This document shows positions 22,569 through 27,682 of a stretch of 27,682 nt of DNA, in pieces. The translations under genes were made by a program, and so were the position numbers. The notes under the pieces were generated by a model. That model searched no databases. It had not been told where the DNA came from and saw only the letters and a program-made list of their open reading frames with translations. How positions within the stretch are numbered: position 1 is the stretch's first letter; each line of letters begins with the position of its first letter. The stretch comes from a virus. The stretch lies in the IMG/VR virus record IMGVR_UViG_3300033064_000176, positions 1 to 27,682 of that record; one strand, 5' to 3'.

Positions 22569-24168
22569 CGGGTGCTCTTGTTGTTGGAGTAAGCTTGGAT
22601 TGTTTGAAGGAAGCAGTTGCATCTTCCAACATTCGACCTGTGTCGCTGTTGTAGCTAATGAATCCAGCAGGTCCTGTCTTTCCATTGAATCGGTTCTTCA
22701 ATACAACCAGCTCTGAGTGACTCTCTCCAGCACTGAGGTTTCGTTGAATAGCGATAACCAGATCAGATAACTGGACAATGGCATGGGACCCTCGGAGTTG
22801 TCCAAGGGAAACCTTTCCTCCGTCTTCGTGTCCTTTGTCATTCTGTGGTCGGCGTAGGTGGCTGATGAGAATCATACCAATACCAGTCTCCTCAACAAAG
22901 CTGCGGAGCTTGGTCATGGTAACGTCAATCAGTTTGCGTTCATCACCAGAATCATTACCAGACAGAAGGATGCTTAGGTGATCAAGGATAACCCAGGTAA
23001 CACCCTTTGCCATGGTCATGAAGCGAATGTCACTCAGAATAGCTTCAGGATCCACGGAACCAAAGCCGTCACGAAGAAAAACGTGGCCAGAGCCAACGGA
23101 AGCATCAAACGCTTGGCGGAAATCCTCTTGTGGGATGTCATTACTGATGTGGAGTGGTTTGTTGGCCTTGACGGACATGAGACGTAAGGCGGTCCGTTGA
23201 AGGCCCTCCTCCAACCCAATGTAGCCCACATTATGGCCCTGGTCAACTAACCCCTGTGCTACCTCTCCGCAGAGGGTGCTCTTGCCCACACCTGAGCCTG
23301 CTGTGACGGTGACCAGCTCTCGCAGTCTAAGACCACCAGTAACGGCATTAAGACTGTCGAAAGGCCAATTAGCGTCCCTACCAGCCAGGGGACGACTAGC
23401 GATCTCAAAGAGATCAATTCCGTCGATGACTGTTTTGGGGGAAAACTGTCGTTTGTTCCAGATCGCCTGACGGATGGCGTCTGTGTCCTTTGCAACTAAT
23501 GCCTCATTTGCATCCTTGTATTGGTCAGTGCGGGCAATGAATACCCGCTCATGTGGAAAGAGAGAAGCACACTCGTTGGCAGCAGCCTGACCAGGACCAT
23601 CATTGTCAAAGAAGAGAACAATCTCATCAAAGCCAAGGGCCCACTTCAGTTGCTTCTCCAGTGACTTCCTGGCACCGTTGGCACCATTGGGTACGCTTAC
23701 CACAGGCCAGTTGGGACGGGCCTGCCAGACACTCATGGCGTCCTCCTCGCCCTCGGTAATGACAAGAGTCTTGCCACCACCAAATAGCTGCTGGCCAAAC
23801 AGCTGATGCTCTTCGTTCTTGCCCTTCCAAGTGATGTCCTTGGCAGCAGTCTTTTCCTTGAAGGCAATCACCTGTCCTGAGGAGTTGCAGTAAGGAAACC
23901 GAAGGGCCTGAGAAGCAGCGTCAAACCTGACATTGAACTTCTTGCAGGTATCTTCAAGGATAGCCCGCTTCCGAAGGGGAATGATGTCCCCGGAGTAGTC
24001 CATAATTGTGTGAGGCTTGTGGGAAGAGAGAACTGATCCATCACCATGTTCGTAGTACCCACAGGAAAAGCAATACGCATCGCCCGCTTGGTAACGAGCG
24101 AGCGCATCACTACTACTGCATGAGGGACAGGGTTCGTGACGAACAAACACTGACTCATCGTTTTTCAT
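22549..24168 (-). CDS. 4: Bifunctional DNA primase-helicase, T7 gp4-like
   Basis: A 539-residue protein (T7 gp4A: 566). The N-terminal zinc-binding domain has Cys14, Cys17, Cys33 and Cys36. The Toprim primase core has VITEGEEDA (Glu139) and FFDNDGPG (Asp188, Asp190). The RecA-like hexameric helicase has Walker A GSGVGKST (291-298, Lys296), Walker B VILDH (Asp396), SHLRR (His437) and the RGSHAIVQLSDLVIAIQRN segment near 459-477. It unwinds DNA 5'-3' at the fork and makes primers for the polymerase. The ATG overlaps the endonuclease I stop by four bases (ATGA), so no gp3.5-type lysozyme gene intervenes as it does in T7. The C-terminus ends acidic and aromatic (DDYLDF), like the T7 tail that contacts the polymerase. 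Confidence 0.95.
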   Translation of the reverse strand: MKNDESVFVRHEPCPSCSSSDALARYQAGDAYCFSCGYYEHGDGSVLSSHKPHTIMDYSGDIIPLRKRAILEDTCKKFNVRFDAASQALRFPYCNSSGQVIAFKEKTAAKDITWKGKNEEHQLFGQQLFGGGKTLVITEGEEDAMSVWQARPNWPVVSVPNGANGARKSLEKQLKWALGFDEIVLFFDNDGPGQAAANECASLFPHERVFIARTDQYKDANEALVAKDTDAIRQAIWNKRQFSPKTVIDGIDLFEIASRPLAGRDANWPFDSLNAVTGGLRLRELVTVTAGSGVGKSTLCGEVAQGLVDQGHNVGYIGLEEGLQRTALRLMSVKANKPLHISNDIPQEDFRQAFDASVGSGHVFLRDGFGSVDPEAILSDIRFMTMAKGVTWVILDHLSILLSGNDSGDERKLIDVTMTKLRSFVEETGIGMILISHLRRPQNDKGHEDGGKVSLGQLRGSHAIVQLSDLVIAIQRNLSAGESHSELVVLKNRFNGKTGPAGFISYNSDTGRMLEDATASFKQSKLTPTTRAPDDYLDF

Positions 24169-24521
24169 TCAATCCAAGAAAGAGGAATATCGGAAGAGGA
24201 ACACCACGTGAAATCATTCTTGTCGGCCCACATAGCATAGGTGGTTTTGCTTTCCTTGGAAAGCGTGTTGTATGGGGCCTGAAAGACAAGACGGATGTCA
24301 AGCTCAGGGTTAGCTCTCTTGACTGCTAACATCTTACGACGATCAACAGGCTTGAAGTAACCCTTTGCTTCCAGTATTACACCATTTGGAAGAATGAAGT
24401 CTGGGGTGTAATTGGCGGTGATAGTGTAAGAGAGCCTAAGAGTTTCATACTCAAACAAAACCTCATTAAGCTCCAACCACCGGGCCAACCTTTCTTCAAG
24501 GCGGCTCCGGTAGCCAGCCAT
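24165..24521 (-). CDS. 3: Endonuclease I (Holliday junction resolvase), T7 gp3-like
   Basis: A 118-residue nuclease matching T7 gp3 (149 residues). YRSRLEERLARWLEL at the N-terminus holds Glu9, equal to T7 Glu20. YTPDFILPNG holds Asp41 (T7 Asp55) and ILEAKGYF holds Glu51 and Lys53 (T7 Glu65, Lys67). The C-terminal part has NPELDIRLVFQAP and ends IPLSWIE, like T7 (IPAEWIKE). It resolves branched DNA before packaging and degrades host DNA. Start and stop overlap both neighbours (TGATG with the ssDNA-binding protein, ATGA with the primase-helicase). It is about 30 residues shorter at the N-terminus than T7 gp3, without loss of catalytic residues. Confidence 0.95.
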   Translation of the reverse strand: MAGYRSRLEERLARWLELNEVLFEYETLRLSYTITANYTPDFILPNGVILEAKGYFKPVDRRKMLAVKRANPELDIRLVFQAPYNTLSKESKTTYAMWADKNDFTWCSSSDIPLSWIE

Positions 24522-25078
24522 CAGAAGGGAAGATCGTCAGCTGTTTCCGTAGGGGAAGGTTGGAAGTTGGGACTGCCTACCTTGAACCCATCAGCAACAC
24601 CAAAGATAGCAGCCACATCATCATCACTGATGTCACCAGAGTCAGACCCATTCCCCGAGTTCAAGGAAACAATCTGAGCACCCTTGACCTTGAACGAAAG
24701 CCCGATCTTGGTGGTGTACACATAAGGCTTCAGGTCAACAATGACACGAACCTTAGTGCCCTTCCAGATCTGTGTGTTCACAGGGATAGGTTGACCATCC
24801 GTATCAACCCACGGGAACATCGGACTGTTGCTGTCACCACCATAGCTCAGCTTCACATAACCAGACTCATCCCATTTGGGAAGTTCTGTTGTGCTGCGCT
24901 TTCCCGATAGCTTGTTCTTGCCCCATTCAATGGCATTCTCATACTGCTGATCAAACTCAGGAATGAGTTCATCAGGAATACGAAAGCCAATGGAACAGTT
25001 GTTGAACTTACCGCTGGGAATCAGAGCGTTGATGTAACCTTCAAGGGTGGTGGCAAAGACGAAACGATTGTCGCTCAT
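24521..25078 (-). CDS. 2.5: Single-stranded DNA-binding protein, T7 gp2.5-like
   Basis: A 185-residue protein located before endonuclease I, as gp2.5 precedes gp3 in T7 (232 residues). The body has beta-rich segments (GTKVRVIVDLKPYVYTTKIG, LSFKVKGAQIVSLN) consistent with an OB fold. From about residue 142 the sequence becomes acidic (GSDSGDISDDD) and ends DDLPF, an acidic tip with terminal Phe like those through which T7 gp2.5 and bacterial SSB contact replication partners. It coats single strands, coordinates polymerase and helicase and promotes annealing. The ATG overlaps the preceding small gene by four bases (ATGA). Confidence 0.9.
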   Translation of the reverse strand: MSDNRFVFATTLEGYINALIPSGKFNNCSIGFRIPDELIPEFDQQYENAIEWGKNKLSGKRSTTELPKWDESGYVKLSYGGDSNSPMFPWVDTDGQPIPVNTQIWKGTKVRVIVDLKPYVYTTKIGLSFKVKGAQIVSLNSGNGSDSGDISDDDVAAIFGVADGFKVGSPNFQPSPTETADDLPF

Positions 25079-25254
25079 GTGAGGGCTAGGAGGGTGGAAA
25101 TGTTGGTGCTGGCCACAAGGTCCTCATGCTCACGGAAGAGGGCAAGGAGGCTCTCAGGGGTGTCCCCGAGGTCTTCATCATACCACCGCATGATCGCTAG
25201 GCCTTCCTCAAAGGAGAAGCCATAAGCAGCACTCATCTGTTCAAGATTGATCAC
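25075..25254 (-). CDS. Small acidic hypothetical protein, GTG start
   Basis: A 59-residue protein that fills the otherwise empty interval before the ssDNA-binding protein gene. Its GTG (25254-25252) overlaps the previous stop by four bases (GTGA), and its own stop overlaps the next ATG (ATGA), the same spacing as neighbouring real genes. The sequence reads VINLEQMSAAYGFSFEEG, then AIMRWYDEDLG, then SLLALFREHEDL and STLLALT. It is helical and acidic, with no recognised domain. A start at the internal ATG (25236, giving 53 residues) is possible. The double overlap is the main evidence that it is translated. Confidence 0.65.
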   Translation of the reverse strand: MINLEQMSAAYGFSFEEGLAIMRWYDEDLGDTPESLLALFREHEDLVASTNISTLLALT

Positions 25255-25499
25255 TCGAATGCCTCAATAATTTGCTCAGCAGCTTCGGTGCATTCCTGAA
25301 CACCACCACCAGAGGCAGCACAGCACATCCAAGCAGCTGCCGTGAACTCATCCTTGATGAACTCTTCAAAGGTCAGCTCAGGCTCGTCCTTGACGTACTC
25401 CGAGTACTGTTCAAACAGCACACCAGTAATCTCAAGGTCCAACTCGTAATCAGCAGCAACCTCTGCCACGTAGGCAAGGGACTCTTCAGAAGTGATCAT
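25251..25499 (-). CDS. Small acidic hypothetical protein after RNA polymerase
   Basis: An 82-residue, very acidic protein (MITSEESLAYVAEVAADYELD at the start, then FEQYSEYVKDEPELTFEEFIKDEF). It has a CC pair and a third Cys (WMCCAASGGGVQECTEA) and a helical end. The ATG lies 2 bp after the RNA polymerase stop (TAACAATG). No family is recognised. The charge and size recall small phage inhibitors such as T7 gp2, which inactivates host RNA polymerase, but no sequence likeness to gp2 is seen; this is only an idea from context. Confidence 0.75.
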   Translation of the reverse strand: MITSEESLAYVAEVAADYELDLEITGVLFEQYSEYVKDEPELTFEEFIKDEFTAAAWMCCAASGGGVQECTEAAEQIIEAFE

Positions 25500-25501
25500 T
25501 G

Positions 25502-27682
25502 TTAGCAGAAGAAGTAGGGGGAAGCTTGAACATCATTGATGTCCAAGGTGTTTTTCATGATGCTATCATCAAAGGTAGCACCAATCTGATCAGCCCAATT
25601 CCGAAGAACAGGCTCACTGTAAATTGACACGAACTCATTCCTGACTGCCTTAGCAATCAGATCCATGTCACAGGAACGTCCTAACACACAGTCATGGATG
25701 ACAGTGAAGGGTCCTTCCCAGTTGGCAAACACACAGTGAAGAAGAGCAGCATCCAGGGAATGGATCACGTTAGGAGCCGAAGCACTAACATGGTGATCAA
25801 TATCCACTGGTCCTGGATCTTGTTTGGCTATGTTTGCGGTGAGTGTTGTGCCAAGCAACTTGGTGGCAATACGTTCTGTTTGTGTGATCCTGAGGTTTTG
25901 AACCACAGGGAATCCAGAAGGTGTCACCCATTCAATAACCTCCTTGCCAGACTTGATCTGCTCCTTCACTGCCCCTTGGATGAAGTTCATACAAAGCACA
26001 GGACCAGAGAAGATCTCCTTAACACCGAAGTCATAGATTGCCTTGACAATCTCACTCAGTTCACCTTTCTCAAGGGTAACACCCTTAAGCTCTTGTCGGA
26101 TGTAATCACGAGCAGAGTGACGAGTAACACCATAGGGTGTGGTCATCACGGTCCTCTTGGTTACCTTCCTGGTGATGTGTTGATGAAGGTGTTCTGGTAT
26201 CTTCTCCTTGGCCTTGTTAGCCACAATCAGATAGCCATCAGATGGCTTAGCTGTTGGAACCACATTGACCATCTCAGCAGCCGTGCGGTCAAGCGTAAGG
26301 GCAGAGAGATGTTGAAGACCAGAACACGTAGCATCAACAGCAATAGGAAGACCAGAAGTCTTCTGATCACCAACAATCACACAGTGGTAATACTCAAGAC
26401 ACGAAGCCAAGAAACACCAGGGTTCCTCTGCTACTGACCACTCATTGATTGTCCCCATTGGATCATTGGCAATCATACTGATTAGGTGGTGATTGGCATA
26501 CGTCCAAGTGAGACGATCATCCATCGTAGCCTTATCCAACCCGTAGGTAGTAGCAACCTGAAAGGCTAACCACCACTGAACCACTAAGCCTTCTTCCTCA
26601 AAGAGAAACAAACTCTTTTCAAAATCAGTCCCCTGTGGGCTGAGGCTTGTGGGAATTGGATAGCATCTCCCACGGTAGTCAAACGACCATGGAATCCAAA
26701 ACGGATCATCCCGATACTTGTTCGCAACAAACAAGCACTCTATTGTTCGGTAGTTATTCTGTGCCAGAAACGAGTTCCTATCTTCGATCTCAGTACGAGC
26801 CTTCCGATAGGTTAGTTTGTCCTCCTCAGGAGCAGTCTCCCAAGGCTCTGGCTTTGGCGGTGGAGGTGTTGGATCCTCCGCTCGGAACTTACCCACACTG
26901 ATGCGGTGTTCCATACAGAAATTAGCTACGCTCAGAACAATAGGGTTGATCCGATACGGCACCCGTTGCAGGGTGTTCAGCATGGCGAGGGCCTTGCTGT
27001 TCCGTAAGACGGTAGACCCCCCATAGTCTCGGACCCGTACCAACCGACTCAGTTTGCGAATGTCGTTGGTGAGGTAGCCACCTGAGTGCTGGCCTGTCCA
27101 GTCGTTTGGCTCACACAGCATGGGCCACAGACATGCACAGTAGTTCTGAGCCTGCGCCAGGAGGGCCTCCTGTGCCCTTAGGAACTCAGGCTGGTAGGTC
27201 ATGACGGTGCTCTGCCTTTTCTGCTTGTAGGTCACCTTGGAGCCCACCCAGCCCGTTGCCCTAGCAAGACGGTCAACCAGCCACGCTCCTACCTTATGAC
27301 GGATCGTAGGGGTCCACAGCTGCCACTCAATGTCGTTCTTCCTCATGGCAGCACGATACCGCTGAACCTTGTACCCATAGCCCTTGTGGGCATGGATGTT
27401 GTCAGCAGTATTGCGAAACAAATCCTTGTTCTGTTTCTCAAAGCTGTCAAGCATCAGCTGCTGCTCAATCCTTACCCCAATCATGGTGGTGATACTGACG
27501 TAAGTAGGATCAGCAGAACCACGACACTTCCCAAGACCATCAATGAGTGTCTTGGCAGTGATGACACCTAACACGTAAGGATCTGTCTCCTTGATCAGGA
27601 TCACAGCCTCAGCATAGGCAGCAGCCTGTCCATTGTCGATGGATGTGATCTTCTCACCAATCTCCTTAGCAATGGCACCAAG
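25502..27682 (-). CDS. 1: T7-type single-subunit RNA polymerase (5' end outside window)
   Basis: 726 codons are visible and the frame is open to the right edge, so the N-terminus is missing (T7 gp1: 883 residues). A GTG at 27604 is unlikely to be the start, because the upstream codons (IAKEIGEKITSIDNGQ) still read like family sequence. Numbering from the first visible codon, catalytic residues are Asp450 (VDATCSGLQH, T7 Asp537), Lys509 and Tyr517 (KRTVMTTPYG, T7 Lys631, Tyr639), and His663/Asp664 (VIHDCV, T7 His811/Asp812). DYRGRCYPIP (335-344) matches the T7 DWRGRVYAV segment. A Pro-rich PTPPPPKPEPW linker lies near 272-282. The C-terminus ends YFFC, in place of the FAFA foot of T7. The enzyme should transcribe middle and late genes. 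Confidence 0.97.
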   Translation of the reverse strand, partial: LGAIAKEIGEKITSIDNGQAAAYAEAVILIKETDPYVLGVITAKTLIDGLGKCRGSADPTYVSITTMIGVRIEQQLMLDSFEKQNKDLFRNTADNIHAHKGYGYKVQRYRAAMRKNDIEWQLWTPTIRHKVGAWLVDRLARATGWVGSKVTYKQKRQSTVMTYQPEFLRAQEALLAQAQNYCACLWPMLCEPNDWTGQHSGGYLTNDIRKLSRLVRVRDYGGSTVLRNSKALAMLNTLQRVPYRINPIVLSVANFCMEHRISVGKFRAEDPTPPPPKPEPWETAPEEDKLTYRKARTEIEDRNSFLAQNNYRTIECLFVANKYRDDPFWIPWSFDYRGRCYPIPTSLSPQGTDFEKSLFLFEEEGLVVQWWLAFQVATTYGLDKATMDDRLTWTYANHHLISMIANDPMGTINEWSVAEEPWCFLASCLEYYHCVIVGDQKTSGLPIAVDATCSGLQHLSALTLDRTAAEMVNVVPTAKPSDGYLIVANKAKEKIPEHLHQHITRKVTKRTVMTTPYGVTRHSARDYIRQELKGVTLEKGELSEIVKAIYDFGVKEIFSGPVLCMNFIQGAVKEQIKSGKEVIEWVTPSGFPVVQNLRITQTERIATKLLGTTLTANIAKQDPGPVDIDHHVSASAPNVIHSLDAALLHCVFANWEGPFTVIHDCVLGRSCDMDLIAKAVRNEFVSIYSEPVLRNWADQIGATFDDSIMKNTLDINDVQASPYFFC

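Noticed and set aside
1-27682. tRNA genes, CRISPR arrays, insertion sequences, integrase or attachment sites
   Set aside because: Almost every base is covered by recognised or plausible minus-strand genes and the few gaps hold none of the expected structures; no direct repeats outside the fibre shaft were noticed by eye.

Overview
The window reads as the larger part of a lytic, T7-like podovirus genome, most likely a cyanophage of the marine-picocyanobacterial (P60 / P-SSP7 / Syn5-like) type. Every supported gene is on the minus strand, so the genome reads from right to left. Evidence for the assignment: a single-subunit T7-type RNA polymerase; the T7 replication set in T7 order (gp2.5-like ssDNA-binding protein, endonuclease I, primase-helicase, family A DNA polymerase, gp6-like exonuclease); a T7-ordered morphogenesis block (portal, scaffold, capsid, tubular A, tubular B, gp13-, gp14-, gp15-, gp16-like internal proteins, gp17-like fibre); and a two-gene ribonucleotide reductase between the two blocks, an arrangement I associate with cyanopodoviruses. 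The host is inferred, not shown.

Layout in the direction of transcription. (1) 27682-24165: RNA polymerase (5' end outside the window), two small acidic proteins, ssDNA-binding protein, endonuclease I. (2) 24168-19887: primase-helicase, a 60-residue four-cysteine zinc-ribbon protein, DNA polymerase, 5'-3' exonuclease. (3) 19894-17184: a nucleotide-supply cassette of DUF3310 protein, MazG-like pyrophosphohydrolase, RNR alpha and RNR beta. (4) 17191-14919: small virion or unknown proteins and the portal. (5) 14912-12859: scaffold, a 200-bp structured non-coding leader, and the major capsid gene followed by a strong intrinsic terminator. (6) 12782 to 1: tail tubes, internal core proteins, tail fibre and a second fibre-type protein cut by the left edge.

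The logic is that of T7. The phage polymerase transcribes the rest. The replication proteins copy the genome with nucleotides recycled from degraded host DNA (endonuclease I, exonuclease) and made by the RNR. The late block then builds the particle. Genes are extremely tightly packed: most junctions are 1-, 4- or 8-11-bp overlaps or a 2-bp gap, pointing to translational coupling. Only four non-coding stretches exist: 13858-14057, 12783-12858, 5514-5583 and 285-311. The first three hold the main regulatory structure seen. No tRNA, CRISPR, integrase, IS element, terminase, holin or photosynthesis gene is visible here.

The points most worth a second look are a phenylalanine at the expected radical site of the RNR beta subunit, a lytic transglycosylase domain at the C-terminus of the gp15-like protein (in T7 it lies at the start of gp16), the hairpin-dense capsid leader with a Syn5-like promoter candidate, a terminator-like hairpin between the gp15- and gp16-like genes, and several out-of-frame gene overlaps of about 80-120 bp.
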